Positions 25,030-33,212 of a stretch of DNA of 64,000 nt are shown here, piece by piece. The position numbers and the translations under genes were made by a program. Below the pieces are notes generated by a model. It worked only from the letters and a program-made list of their open reading frames with translations. It was not told the origin of the DNA and ran no database searches. This DNA comes from JACCVL01 sp963695375. Lineage in GTDB: Bacteria; Actinomycetota; Actinomycetes; Propionibacteriales; Nocardioidaceae. The stretch covers positions 1,178,001 through 1,242,000 of the forward strand of contig OY968767.1 of NCBI GenBank assembly GCA_963695375.1, in the 5' to 3' direction. The first letter of the stretch is position 1. Every line of letters starts with the position of its first letter.

Positions 25030-27081
25030 ATGGATATGAAGCGCATCTTCCGCGGCCCCTGGGTCTGGATCGTGCTCGGCGTCTTCGCCGTGATCACCAT
25101 CCTCCAGGTGCTGTCCAGCAGCGGCTCCGGCGAGGAGGTGGACACCTCCGAGGCGGTGGCCGCCATCGAGGACGGCTCGGCCGAGTCGGTGTTCTTCGTC
25201 GACGGCGACCAGGAGATCCAGATCACCCTCGACAACGGGTCGGAGATCCGCGCCCAGTGGGTGACCGACCAGGGCATCGACCTGGTCCGGCTGGTCGACC
25301 AGCAGATGCAGGAAGGCACGATCGAGCAGTACTCCGTGGACGCTCCGACCGAGCCCAGCCTGCTCGGGTCGATCCTCGCCACGCTGCTCCCGTTCGTGCT
25401 GATCTTCTTGCTGTTCATCTTCCTCATCAACCAGGTGCAGGGCGGCGGCGGCCGGGTGATGCAGTTCGGCAAGTCCAAGGCGCGGCTGATCACCAAGGAC
25501 ATGCCCAAGACGACGTTCTCCGACGTCGCCGGCGCGCAGGAGGCGGTCGAGGAGCTCGAGGAGATCAAGGAGTTCCTGGCCGAGCCGGCGAAGTTCCAGG
25601 CCGTGGGCGCCAAGATCCCCAAGGGCGTGCTGCTGTACGGCCAGCCCGGCACCGGCAAGACCCTGCTGGCCCGGGCGGTGGCCGGCGAGGCCGGGGTCCC
25701 GTTCTACTCGATCTCCGGGTCCGACTTCGTCGAGATGTTCGTCGGTGTCGGCGCGAGCCGGGTGCGTGACCTGTTCGAGCAGGCGAAGGAGAACGCACCC
25801 GCCATCGTCTTCATCGACGAGATCGACGCGGTCGGCAGGCACCGCGGTGCCGGCCTCGGCGGCGGCCACGACGAGCGCGAGCAGACGCTGAACCAGCTCC
25901 TGGTGGAGATGGACGGGTTCGACGTGCGTGGCGGGATCATCCTGATCGCAGCCACCAACCGGCCCGACGTCCTGGACCCGGCGCTGCTGCGCCCGGGTCG
26001 CTTCGACCGCCAGATCGGCGTCGAGAACCCCGACCTCGCGGGACGCAAGAAGATCCTCGAGGTGCACAGCCGCGGGAAGCCGATCGCTCCCGGGGTGGAC
26101 CTCGGCGCGGTGGCCCGGCGCACGCCCGGCTTCACCGGCGCCGACCTGGCGAACGTGCTGAACGAGGCGGCGCTGCTGACCGCCCGCAAGAACCACCAGC
26201 TGATCGACGACCAGATGCTGGACGAGGCCATCGACCGCGTCATCGCCGGTCCGCAGAAGCACAGCCGGCTGATGAGCGAGCAGGAGAAGAAGATCACCGC
26301 CTACCACGAGGGCGGGCACGCCCTGGTGGCCGCGGCGCTCCCCGGGAGCGACCCGGTGCGCAAGATCACGATCCTGCCCCGTGGCCGGGCCCTCGGCTAC
26401 ACCATGGTGCTGCCGGACGAGGACAAGTACTCCACCACCCGCAGCGAGATGCTCGACCGGCTCGCGTACATGATGGGCGGCCGCGCGGCCGAGGAGCTGG
26501 TCTTCCACGACCCGACCACCGGCGCCGCCAACGACATCGAGAAGGCCACCGCGCTGGCCCGGGCGATGGTCACCCAGTACGGAATGACCGAGCGCCTCGG
26601 CGCGATCAAGTTCGGTGAGGGCAACGGCGAGCCCTTCCTCGGTCGCGACATCGGCCACAACCGCAACTACTCGGAGCAGATCGCCGCGATGGTCGACGAG
26701 GAGGTGCGCGCGCTGATCACCGAGGCGCACCAGGAGGCCTTCGACATCCTCAACGACAACCGGGACGTGCTCGACGACCTGGTGCTCGCGCTGTTCGAGC
26801 GCGAGACGCTCGACCAGGCCGAGGTCGCGGAGGTGTTCAAGGAGCTGCGCCGCCGGTCGAAGCGGCCCGCGTGGACCGGGTCCCCGGAGCGGGTGCCCTC
26901 GGACAAGCCCCCCGTCGTGGTGCCCGGGTCGGCGAACGGCACGCGGCCGGAGGAGGAAGGCGGGGTGGTGCTCGCCCCTGGCGGCAGCGGCGACATCCAC
27001 GGCGGCGGCGACGGGCCGGGCAGCGCGCCGAGCCCGGGTCCCGGCCCGCATCCCGGTCTGGGATCGGACAGCGGCGCCTGA
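25030..27081 (+). CDS. ftsH: ATP-dependent zinc metalloprotease FtsH
   Basis: A 683-residue membrane AAA+ protease that extracts and degrades damaged or regulatory membrane proteins. Two membrane segments (VWIVLGVFAVITILQVL, about 11-27, and LATLLPFVLIFLLFIFLI, about 116-135) flank a periplasmic loop. The AAA domain has Walker A GQPGTGKT (family norm GPPGTGKT), Walker B IVFIDEIDAVG and the arginine-finger region RPGRFDRQIGVENPD. The M41 domain has HEGGHALVA and a downstream acidic ligand region. The last 60 residues are Pro/Gly-rich and likely disordered. An ATG two codons later is also possible. It is followed by the folate genes. Confidence 0.96.
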   Translation: MDMKRIFRGPWVWIVLGVFAVITILQVLSSSGSGEEVDTSEAVAAIEDGSAESVFFVDGDQEIQITLDNGSEIRAQWVTDQGIDLVRLVDQQMQEGTIEQYSVDAPTEPSLLGSILATLLPFVLIFLLFIFLINQVQGGGGRVMQFGKSKARLITKDMPKTTFSDVAGAQEAVEELEEIKEFLAEPAKFQAVGAKIPKGVLLYGQPGTGKTLLARAVAGEAGVPFYSISGSDFVEMFVGVGASRVRDLFEQAKENAPAIVFIDEIDAVGRHRGAGLGGGHDEREQTLNQLLVEMDGFDVRGGIILIAATNRPDVLDPALLRPGRFDRQIGVENPDLAGRKKILEVHSRGKPIAPGVDLGAVARRTPGFTGADLANVLNEAALLTARKNHQLIDDQMLDEAIDRVIAGPQKHSRLMSEQEKKITAYHEGGHALVAAALPGSDPVRKITILPRGRALGYTMVLPDEDKYSTTRSEMLDRLAYMMGGRAAEELVFHDPTTGAANDIEKATALARAMVTQYGMTERLGAIKFGEGNGEPFLGRDIGHNRNYSEQIAAMVDEEVRALITEAHQEAFDILNDNRDVLDDLVLALFERETLDQAEVAEVFKELRRRSKRPAWTGSPERVPSDKPPVVVPGSANGTRPEEEGGVVLAPGGSGDIHGGGDGPGSAPSPGPGPHPGLGSDSGA

Positions 27082-27083
27082 CC

Positions 27084-27686
27084 GTGGTCGATCCGATCTC
27101 GCTGCGAGGCGACCAGCCGGCCGGTCACTACGACCATGACCGGGCCGAGGCGGCCGTCCGCGAGTTGCTGATCGCGATCGGCGAGGACCCCGATCGTGAG
27201 GGGCTGCGAGAGACGCCGGACCGGGTGGCGCGGGCCTGGCACGAGCTGACCAGCGGGCAGCGGTGCACCGCGGAGGACGTGCTCACCACCACCTTCGACC
27301 TCGGGCACGACGAGTTCGTGCTGGTGAAGGACCTCGAGCTGTGGTCGATGTGTGAGCACCACCTGGTGCCGTTCACCGGGGTGGCACACGTCGGCTACAT
27401 TCCGGCCGCGGACGGCCGGATCACCGGGCTGTCGAAGCTGGCTCGGCTGGTGGACGTCTTCGCCCGCCGGCTGCAGGTGCAGGAGCGCCTGACCACCCAG
27501 ATCGCGGACGCGCTGATCGCCCAGCTGCAGCCTCGCGGGGCCATCGTCGTCATCGAGGCCGAGCACCTGTGCATGACCATGCGAGGGGTGCGCAAGCCGG
27601 GGTCCCGGACCGTGACCAGCGCGGTGCGCGGGCAGCTGCGGGACCCGGCCACCCGGGGCGAGGCGATGAGCCTGATCCTGCGCTGA
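27084..27686 (+). CDS. folE: GTP cyclohydrolase I
   Basis: A 200-residue first enzyme of folate synthesis, converting GTP to dihydroneopterin triphosphate. Zinc/active-site motifs are SMCEHHLVPFTGVAHVGYIP and EAEHLCMTMRGVRKPGSRTV; the middle motif GLSKLARLVDVFARRLQVQE is also present. GTG at 27084 starts two bases after the ftsH stop, so expression probably continues from ftsH. It heads folE-folP-folB-folK, all the classical steps to the pterin pyrophosphate and dihydropteroate except phosphate removal. Confidence 0.96.
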   Translation: MVDPISLRGDQPAGHYDHDRAEAAVRELLIAIGEDPDREGLRETPDRVARAWHELTSGQRCTAEDVLTTTFDLGHDEFVLVKDLELWSMCEHHLVPFTGVAHVGYIPAADGRITGLSKLARLVDVFARRLQVQERLTTQIADALIAQLQPRGAIVVIEAEHLCMTMRGVRKPGSRTVTSAVRGQLRDPATRGEAMSLILR

Positions 27687-27727
27687 CCCCGGTGCTCACC
27701 CCGGGTCGGCCGACCGCCGCGGCCCGA

Positions 27728-27733
27728 TAGGTT
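27728..27733 (+). promoter_or_regulatory. TAGGTT -10 hexamer, leaderless start of folP
   Basis: TAGGTT ends 6 nt before the GTG at 27740. It suggests that folP-folB-folK can be transcribed separately from ftsH-folE. Confidence 0.5.
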
Positions 27734-27739
27734 TGCGGC

Positions 27740-28594
27740 GTGCGCGCGGGCCCGGTCCGTACCGTGCCCGGGCTGCCGACCCCCGGGCGCTGCCTCGTCA
27801 TGGGCGTCGTCAACGTCACGCCGGACTCCTTCTCCGACGGCGGGATGTGGCTGCGTCCCGCGGACGCCGTCGCGCACGGGCTGCGGCTGCTGGCCGACGG
27901 GGCCGACCTGCTGGACGTCGGCGGGGAGTCCACCCGGCCAGGTGCGCAGCGCCCGGCCGAGGACGACGAGCTCGCCCGGCTGGTCCCGGTGGTCCGGGAG
28001 CTGGCCGCGGCCGGAGCGCTCGTCTCCGTCGACACGATGCGGCCGCGGGTGGCTGCGGCCGCGCTGGACGTCGGGGCCGTGCTCGTCAACGACGTCTCCG
28101 GCGGGCTCTCCGACCCGGACATGCTGCCGCTGGTCGCGGCTGCCGGGGTTCCGTACGTGATCATGCACTGGCGCCGGCACTCGGCCGACATGCAGGCGTT
28201 CGCGGTCTATGACGACGTGTTGTCGGACGTGCTGGCCGAGCTCCGTGGCCGGGTGGAGGCAGCCGCTGCTGCCGGCATCGACGACGAGCGGGTGGTCGTG
28301 GACCCGGGCTTCGGGTTCGCGAAGACCCCCGAGCACAACTGGCGGTTGCTTGCCGAGCTGGACCGGCTGCACGAGCTGGACCGGCCGGTGCTCGTCGGCG
28401 CCGGGCGGAAGACCTTCCTCGGCCGGCTGCTGGCCGACGCCGCGGACGCGGATCGACCCCCAGACGGGCGGGACGACGCGACGGTGGCGACGACCGTGCT
28501 GGCCGCCGCCGCCGGCGCGTGGTGCGTGCGGGTGCACGAGGTGCGGGGCAGCGCGGACGCGGTCCGGGTCGTGGCGAGGACGGTGGCGGGGTGA
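27740..28594 (+). CDS. folP: Dihydropteroate synthase
   Basis: A 284-residue TIM-barrel enzyme joining p-aminobenzoate to the pterin pyrophosphate; it is the sulfonamide target. Signature motifs are VMGVVNVTPDSFSDGG, DVGGESTRPGA, VSVDTMRPRVA, LVNDVSGGLSDPD and DPGFGFAKTPEHNW. GTG 27740 has a leaderless -10 upstream. The stop overlaps the GTG of folB (GTGA). Confidence 0.96.
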   Translation: MRAGPVRTVPGLPTPGRCLVMGVVNVTPDSFSDGGMWLRPADAVAHGLRLLADGADLLDVGGESTRPGAQRPAEDDELARLVPVVRELAAAGALVSVDTMRPRVAAAALDVGAVLVNDVSGGLSDPDMLPLVAAAGVPYVIMHWRRHSADMQAFAVYDDVLSDVLAELRGRVEAAAAAGIDDERVVVDPGFGFAKTPEHNWRLLAELDRLHELDRPVLVGAGRKTFLGRLLADAADADRPPDGRDDATVATTVLAAAAGAWCVRVHEVRGSADAVRVVARTVAG

Positions 28595-28953
28595 GCGACC
28601 GCATCGTGATCAGCGGGCTGGAGGCGTACGGCCACCACGGGGTGCTGCCGCACGAGCGCCGCGACGGGCAGCCGTTCGTCGTCGACCTCGCGCTGGACGT
28701 GGACCTGGGACCCGCTGGGGAGAGTGACGATCTGTCCCGTACTGTCGACTACGGCCAGCTGGCCCAGCGGGTGCACGACGCCGTGGCGTCGGACCCGGTG
28801 GACCTGATCGAGACGCTTGCACACCGCATCGTCCGGCTGTGCCTGGAGGACCCGCTGGTCCACCGGGCGCAGGTGACGGTGCACAAGCCGCACGCACCCG
28901 TCCCGGTGACGGTGACCGACGTCGCCGTCACGATAGAGCGGAGCCGCCCGTGA
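28591..28953 (+). CDS. folB: Dihydroneopterin aldolase
   Basis: A 120-residue enzyme splitting 7,8-dihydroneopterin to 6-hydroxymethyl-dihydropterin and glycolaldehyde. Active-site motifs are EAYGHHGVLPHERRDGQPF, RTVDYGQLAQRV and DLIETLAHRI, with Lys in VHKPHAPVP. It starts at GTG within the folP stop and ends within the folK GTG, so three genes are joined by four-base overlaps. The usual length is about 120. Confidence 0.95.
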   Translation: MSDRIVISGLEAYGHHGVLPHERRDGQPFVVDLALDVDLGPAGESDDLSRTVDYGQLAQRVHDAVASDPVDLIETLAHRIVRLCLEDPLVHRAQVTVHKPHAPVPVTVTDVAVTIERSRP

Positions 28954-29531
28954 CCGAGACACCGAACCCGCACATCGTCGACGCGGACACGATGACCGGC
29001 GAGATGCGCCCGATCCGCCGCGTGGTGCTCTGCCTGGGCTCGAACCTCGGGCAGCGGCAGCAGAACCTGCAAGGCGGGGTGTCCGCCCTGGTGGACACCC
29101 CGGACGTCACCGTGGTGGACGTGTCGCCGGTCTACGAGTCGTCGTCGGCGGGCGGCCCGGCCGACGCAGGCGATTTCCTGAACGTGGTGCTGACCGCCGA
29201 CACCACGCTGTCCCCGCACACCCTCCTCGAACGGTGCCTGGCGATCGAGGACGCCTACGGCCGGGAGCGCCCGGTCCAGCGAAACGCCCCCCGCACTCTG
29301 GACGTGGACCTGGTGATCGTCGGCGACCAGGCCACCAAGGACAAGGACCTGGTGCTGCCGCATCCGCGGGCGCACGAGCGGGTCTTCGTGCTGCAGCCGT
29401 GGCACGACATCGACCCCGAGGCGTACCTGCCCGGACACGGCTGGGTCGTCGACCTGCTGGCCGGCCTGACCAGTGGTCCCGACGCCTCCGGCGTCCAGCG
29501 GCGGGACGACCGCGTCGTCACCCTGGACTGA
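28950..29531 (+). CDS. folK: 6-hydroxymethyl-dihydropterin pyrophosphokinase
   Basis: A 193-residue enzyme transferring pyrophosphate from ATP to hydroxymethyl-dihydropterin. Motifs are VVLCLGSNLGQRQQNLQGGV, ESSSAGGPADAGDFLNVVL, NAPRTLDVDLVIVGDQ and LPHPRAHERVFVLQPWHDI. The N-terminus has about 20 extra residues before the first strand. The start GTG overlaps the folB stop. Eight bases after its stop lies the DUF3180 membrane gene, its normal partner in actinobacteria. Confidence 0.95.
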   Translation: MTETPNPHIVDADTMTGEMRPIRRVVLCLGSNLGQRQQNLQGGVSALVDTPDVTVVDVSPVYESSSAGGPADAGDFLNVVLTADTTLSPHTLLERCLAIEDAYGRERPVQRNAPRTLDVDLVIVGDQATKDKDLVLPHPRAHERVFVLQPWHDIDPEAYLPGHGWVVDLLAGLTSGPDASGVQRRDDRVVTLD

Positions 29532-29539
29532 GCGGTCCG

Positions 29540-30094
29540 GTGAGCGACCGCGGCGGAGGGACCGGGCCGGACGGCCCGTCGCCACCGCCCGGCCGGGTGC
29601 GGACCACCTCAGCCGCCACCCTGGCGGTCTCCGCGCTGTTGGGGGCGCTGGTCGGCGGAGCGGTCCCGCCACTGGTGGAGCGGTCCGGGGGCACGGTGCC
29701 GACGGTGTCCTGGCTGTCGGTGCTGGCGCTGTTGTTCGTCGCCGTGGTGCTCGGCGCGCTGGCCTGGACCACCTGGCGCACGCTGCACCGGCGCCGGCAG
29801 CGGATCGACAGCCAGCGGGCGGTCAACCTGCTCGTCCTCGGCAAGGCCTCGGCGCTCACCGGCGCCGCCTTCGCCGGCGGCTACTTCGCCTTCGCGCTCA
29901 CCTTCCTCGGCGAGACGCAGGCCGCCCTGCCTCGCGAGCGCCTCGTCCACGGCCTGCTCGCGGCCGCGGCGGCGGTCGCCCTCGCCGCCGGTGGGCTGGC
30001 TCTCGAGCGCGCCTGCCGGGTCCCGGACGACCGCGATGGTACGGATGGGACTGCTGAGTCAGATGGTACGGAGCGCGGCGCGCCTCCTCGGTGA
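29540..30094 (+). CDS. DUF3180 family membrane protein
   Basis: A 184-residue protein with four predicted membrane segments: TLAVSALLGALVGGAVPPLV, LSVLALLFVAVVLGALAWTT, a segment around GKASALTGAAFAGGYFAFAL, and LLAAAAAVALAAGGLALERA. The family is found next to folK in many actinobacteria but has no known function; the central GKASALTGA stretch is its best conserved part. The GTG start follows the folK stop by eight bases. The C-terminal tail is acidic and low in complexity. Confidence 0.85.
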   Translation: MSDRGGGTGPDGPSPPPGRVRTTSAATLAVSALLGALVGGAVPPLVERSGGTVPTVSWLSVLALLFVAVVLGALAWTTWRTLHRRRQRIDSQRAVNLLVLGKASALTGAAFAGGYFAFALTFLGETQAALPRERLVHGLLAAAAAVALAAGGLALERACRVPDDRDGTDGTAESDGTERGAPPR

Positions 30095-30110
30095 CCGGGC
30101 CCGGCGGCCG

Positions 30111-30116
30111 TACGGT
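30111..30116 (+). promoter_or_regulatory. TACGGT -10 hexamer, leaderless start
   Basis: TACGGT ends 6 nt before the GTG at 30123; no ribosome site is present. Confidence 0.45.
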
Positions 30117-30122
30117 GCCGTC

Positions 30123-30746
30123 GTGGCGAGCATCGGGGTAGCAGACAGGCGACGGCAGCGCAGCGTGCGGATGGCGGTGGCGGTCGGCCTGCTCACCGTC
30201 GCCGCCGTGGTGGTCACCGCGGCACTGGTGACAGGCGAGACGTGGGCGCTGGCCACCGCGGCGGTCGTCGCCCTGGTTGCGGGAGCGGCCGCGACGCGAA
30301 TCGTCACCAACGAGCTCGCCCAGGCGCGCCGCGACGCTGCGCGGGACCGCGCCAAGCAGGCGATGGACTACCAGACGCTCGCGGCCGAGCGGGTGCGCGA
30401 GCACACCGCCTTCTCCGCCCGGATGGCCGCCCGGATGGCCAACCGGGACGCGATCATCCTGCGGCTGCGCCGCGCGCTGCGGGTGGCCCTGCGTCGAGTG
30501 GACGAGGCCGAGGACCGGGTCCGCCGCGAGGCGCGGGTGGTCGCCGAGCTGCAGGCCACGGTGCACGACCTGCGGACCCGGCTGGACTCCCAGCTCGGTG
30601 ACCCGGCCGAGCCGGACGCCGAGACCTCCGACGCGCTCGCGTTCTGGGACGGTGACGCTCCGACCGTGGTCGACCTGATGGGCTGGGACCAGCGGGCGGC
30701 GGAGTCCGTGGGTGAGCCGGCCGAGGACACGCGAAAGCACGCCTGA
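30123..30746 (+). CDS. Membrane-anchored coiled-coil protein of unknown function
   Basis: A 207-residue protein not assigned to a known family. Two adjacent membrane segments (MAVAVGLLTVAAVVVTAALV and WALATAAVVALVAGAAATRI, residues about 17-60) are followed by a charged helical region about 65-160 rich in Arg, Glu and Ala (RDAARDRAKQAMDYQTLAAE and later LRRALRVALRRVDEAEDRVR), likely a cytoplasmic coiled coil. The C-terminus is acidic. Similar short membrane/coiled-coil proteins sit after folK-DUF3180 in related actinobacteria. A palindromic element lies 27 bp after its stop and could also end its transcript. Confidence 0.7.
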   Translation: MASIGVADRRRQRSVRMAVAVGLLTVAAVVVTAALVTGETWALATAAVVALVAGAAATRIVTNELAQARRDAARDRAKQAMDYQTLAAERVREHTAFSARMAARMANRDAIILRLRRALRVALRRVDEAEDRVRREARVVAELQATVHDLRTRLDSQLGDPAEPDAETSDALAFWDGDAPTVVDLMGWDQRAAESVGEPAEDTRKHA

Positions 30747-30772
30747 CCCCGCCGCCGCCCCGGGTTCCGTCG

Positions 30773-30796
30773 CTTTCACGGGGTACCCCGTGAAAG
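30773..30796. repeat. 24-bp perfect palindrome, copy 1
   Basis: The element is CTTTCACGGGGT followed directly by its reverse complement, with a GGTACC centre and no loop. The same 24 bp form the core of the copy at 31963-31998. It lies between the coiled-coil gene and the AbiEi/Vsr-like gene. Confidence 0.9.
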
Positions 30797-30875
30797 TGTC
30801 GCTGCCCGTGGTTCACAACTCGGGGAAAGCGCGCCCAACCCTGGGGGAGTGAGCATCCCCTTGTGAGTTCCGCGG

Positions 30876-30884
30876 CTATCCACA
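30876..30884 (+). promoter_or_regulatory. DnaA-box-like nonamer before AbiEi/Vsr-like gene
   Basis: CTATCCACA differs by one base from the DnaA box TTATCCACA. It lies 52 bp before the ATG of the AbiEi/Vsr-like gene. One near-match is weak evidence for DnaA binding; it is recorded because of its place inside the palindrome-bounded unit. Confidence 0.25.
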
Positions 30885-30935
30885 GCTCCGCCGACCAGGG
30901 CCCTCGACCGACGTGGGCACGACCAGGCTCCGGGT

Positions 30936-31877
30936 ATGAACGAGGAGCTCGCCGCTCGGGCTGCGGCTCAGTCCGGGCTGTTCCTGACGGCGGATGCCCG
31001 GGACGCTGGTTACGACGCTCGTGACATCGCTCGCGAGATCGCTCGCCACCGGTGGCACCGGCTGCGCCGCGGCGCGTACGTCTCGAGGGAGCAGTGGCAG
31101 GGGGCTAGCCCCGCCCATCGGCACCTGTTGCTGGCGCGCGCCGTTCAGATGCAGGCCGGCGGTCCGGTGGCTCTGACGCATATCACCGGCGCGCTCGCGC
31201 TCGGGGTGGAGACCTGGCGCCCCGATCTGGACACGGTGCACGTCACCCACCTCGGCACCCGCAGCGGACGCATCGAGTATGGCGTCAACCGTCACGAAGG
31301 TCCGCTGGATTGGTCGGCCTGCAGCGCGGCGGACGGCTTGCTGGTCGGCCCTCCCACCTCGGTGATCGCGGGGGCGATGCTGCTGGCAGACCACGATCGC
31401 GCGGTGGTGCTGGGTGATTCAGCGCTGAGGCAGGAGCTGACCGACCCGAGGAGGCTTCGCGCCTGCGCCGACGGGTGGGGCAATGTCCCCCGCTCGCGTG
31501 CGTTGCGCTGGACGATCCCCCGGCTCGACGGCCGCGCTGCCAGTGCAGGCGAGAGCCTCACCCGGGTGCGGCTGCGGCGGTGGGGGCTCCCGGCGCCGGA
31601 GTTGCAGTACCAGATCCGCGACGGTGACTTCCTGGCGTATGCGGACTTCGCCTGGCCTGACCGGTGGGTGGTGGGTGAGTTCGACGGCCGGCGCAAGTAT
31701 CAGCGCGACCTGGGGGCCCACGACGACCCGGGCGATGTCGTGTTCCGGGAGAAGGTGCGTGAGGACAGGCTCCGCTGGCTGGGTTGGCGCGTGGTCCGGG
31801 TGACCTGGTCCGAGCTGTTCGCGTTCGATGCGGCGGCGGCCCGATTCGGTCAGGCGTTGGGCGTACGGGCCGCTTGA
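30936..31877 (+). CDS. AbiEi-like winged-helix protein with Vsr/DUF559-type nuclease fold
   Basis: A 313-residue single-copy gene between two copies of one palindrome. Residues 1-50 match the AbiEi antitoxin N-terminal winged helix (SGLFLTADARDAGYDARDIA, HRWHRLRRGAYVS). Residues about 225-310 match the DUF559/Vsr-like PD-(D/E)xK fold of many actinobacterial AbiEi proteins: FLAYADFAWPDRWVVGEFDG, then FREKVREDRLRWLGWRVVRV. Asp and Glu in the first segment and the Lys of RRKY could form a metal site. No AbiEii-type nucleotidyltransferase toxin is adjacent, so it is not a complete type IV toxin-antitoxin pair. No Shine-Dalgarno sequence precedes the ATG; CAGGCT six bases upstream may be a weak leaderless -10. 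Nuclease activity is inferred. Confidence 0.75.
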   Translation: MNEELAARAAAQSGLFLTADARDAGYDARDIAREIARHRWHRLRRGAYVSREQWQGASPAHRHLLLARAVQMQAGGPVALTHITGALALGVETWRPDLDTVHVTHLGTRSGRIEYGVNRHEGPLDWSACSAADGLLVGPPTSVIAGAMLLADHDRAVVLGDSALRQELTDPRRLRACADGWGNVPRSRALRWTIPRLDGRAASAGESLTRVRLRRWGLPAPELQYQIRDGDFLAYADFAWPDRWVVGEFDGRRKYQRDLGAHDDPGDVVFREKVREDRLRWLGWRVVRVTWSELFAFDAAAARFGQALGVRAA

Positions 31878-31962
31878 CGTGACTCGTACGGCGTGGGGGT
31901 GAGGCTTCGCGGCCACCCTCCCCGGGTAAGGCGCACTCCATACCGCTCGTGACCCCCGGGCA

Positions 31963-31998
31963 GTGCGACTTTCACGGGGTACCCCGTGAAAGTCGCAC
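31963..31998. repeat. 36-bp perfect palindrome, copy 2
   Basis: GTGCGACTTTCACGGGGT is followed directly by its reverse complement. The inner 24 bp are identical to copy 1 at 30773-30796. It lies between the convergent AbiEi/Vsr-like gene and the ABC ATPase gene, so it could also act as a bidirectional terminator. Confidence 0.9.
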
Positions 31999-32003
31999 CG
32001 CCC

Positions 32004-33212
32004 TCAGGCGTGCACGGGACCGGCTGAGTCGACCTCGACACTCGCGTGCTCCACACCCCGGTCGTCGGCCTCGACCGACCGGCGCAGCGCCCCGTGCAGG
32101 GTCGCCGGCGTCAGGACGCCGCAGAGCTTCGAGCCATCCAGCACGGCCACCCAGCCGGCGTCGTGCTGGAGCATGCGGGCCAGCGCGTCCTTGAGCGAGG
32201 CGCTCCGGGGGACCCAGGCGTCCATCCGGTGCCCGCGCTCGGTCACCGTGCCGCTGCCGGTCGCCTCGTCGGCGCCCAGCCAGCCACGCAGGTCGCCGGC
32301 GGAGTCGACCACCACCGCCCAGCGGGCCTGCTCGCGGTCCAACACCGCGCGGGCGTCGGCGAGACCGTCGTCCTCGCGGACGATCGGCGGCAGCTCGAGG
32401 TCGGAGTCGTTGATGGGGGTGACGGCGAGCCGGCGCAGCCCGCGGTCCGACCCCACGAAGTCGGCGACGAACTCGTCGGCCGGCGCCCCCAACACCCGCG
32501 CCGGCGTGTCGTACTGCGCCAGCCGACCGCCCTGCTCGAAGACGGCTACCCGGTTCCCGAGCCGGACCGCCTCCTCGATGTCGTGGGTGACGAACATGAC
32601 CGTGGTGCCGAGCCGCTCCTGCAGAGCGACGAACTCGTCCTGCAGCCGGCTGCGGACCACCGGGTCCACCGCCCCGAACGGCTCGTCCATCAGCAGCACC
32701 GGCGGGTCCGCGACCAGGGCCCGGGCGACGCCGACCCGTTGCCGCTGGCCGCCGGAGAGCTGGCTCGGGAACCGGTCGGCGTACTGGCCCGGCTCCAGGC
32801 CGACCAGGGTGAGCAGCTCGTCCACCCGCTCGTCGGTGCGCTTGCGGTTCCAGCCGAGCAGGCTGGCCACGGTCGCGACGTTGGTCCGCACGGTCTGGTG
32901 CGGGAACAGCCCCACTTGCTGGATGACGTAGCCGATCCGGCGACGGAGCTGGACGGGATCGGCGCGGGTGACGTCCGCACCGTCCAGCACGATGGTCCCC
33001 GAGGTCGGCTCGATCAGCCGGTTCACCATCTTCAGCGTGGTGGACTTCCCGCAGCCGGACGGGCCGACGAGGGTGACCAGCGCGCCGCGGGCCACGTCCA
33101 GGTCGAGCTGTTGCACCGCGACGGTCCCGTCGGGATAGGTCTTGCCGACCGCATCCAGCCGGATCATCGGATCCTCGATAGCGTCGACCTCGTGAGCGTG
33201 CTCGCGAGTCAT
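32004..33212 (-). CDS. Quaternary-amine (glycine betaine/proline type) ABC transporter ATPase with CBS domains
   Basis: A 402-residue ATPase of the OpuCA/ProV family. The ABC domain has Walker A VTLVGPSGCGKSTTLKM, Q-loop YVIQQVGLFPHQTV, signature SQLSGGQRQRVGVARAL, Walker B PVLLMDEPFGAVDP and switch His in VMFVTHDIEEA. Residues about 275-390 hold a CBS pair, which senses ionic strength or nucleotides in OpuA-type transporters. Two starts compete. ATG 33212 has a leaderless -10 TAGGGT six bases upstream and overlaps the divergent permease gene; ATG 33167 (MIRLDAVGKTYPDG) has GAGGAT before it and would not overlap. I prefer 33212. It works with the permeases at 33192 and 33937 and the binding protein at 34834. 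Confidence 0.92.
   Translation of the reverse strand: MTREHAHEVDAIEDPMIRLDAVGKTYPDGTVAVQQLDLDVARGALVTLVGPSGCGKSTTLKMVNRLIEPTSGTIVLDGADVTRADPVQLRRRIGYVIQQVGLFPHQTVRTNVATVASLLGWNRKRTDERVDELLTLVGLEPGQYADRFPSQLSGGQRQRVGVARALVADPPVLLMDEPFGAVDPVVRSRLQDEFVALQERLGTTVMFVTHDIEEAVRLGNRVAVFEQGGRLAQYDTPARVLGAPADEFVADFVGSDRGLRRLAVTPINDSDLELPPIVREDDGLADARAVLDREQARWAVVVDSAGDLRGWLGADEATGSGTVTERGHRMDAWVPRSASLKDALARMLQHDAGWVAVLDGSKLCGVLTPATLHGALRRSVEADDRGVEHASVEVDSAGPVHA
33179..33184 (+). promoter_or_regulatory. TAGCGT -10 hexamer of permease gene, inside ATPase coding region
   Basis: TAGCGT ends 7 nt before the permease GTG at 33192. It lies within the first codons of the ATPase gene on the other strand if that gene starts at 33212. 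Confidence 0.5.

Noticed and set aside
30936..31877. Complete type IV toxin-antitoxin (AbiE) system
   Set aside because: Only the AbiEi-like part is present; no AbiEii nucleotidyltransferase gene is adjacent on either side.
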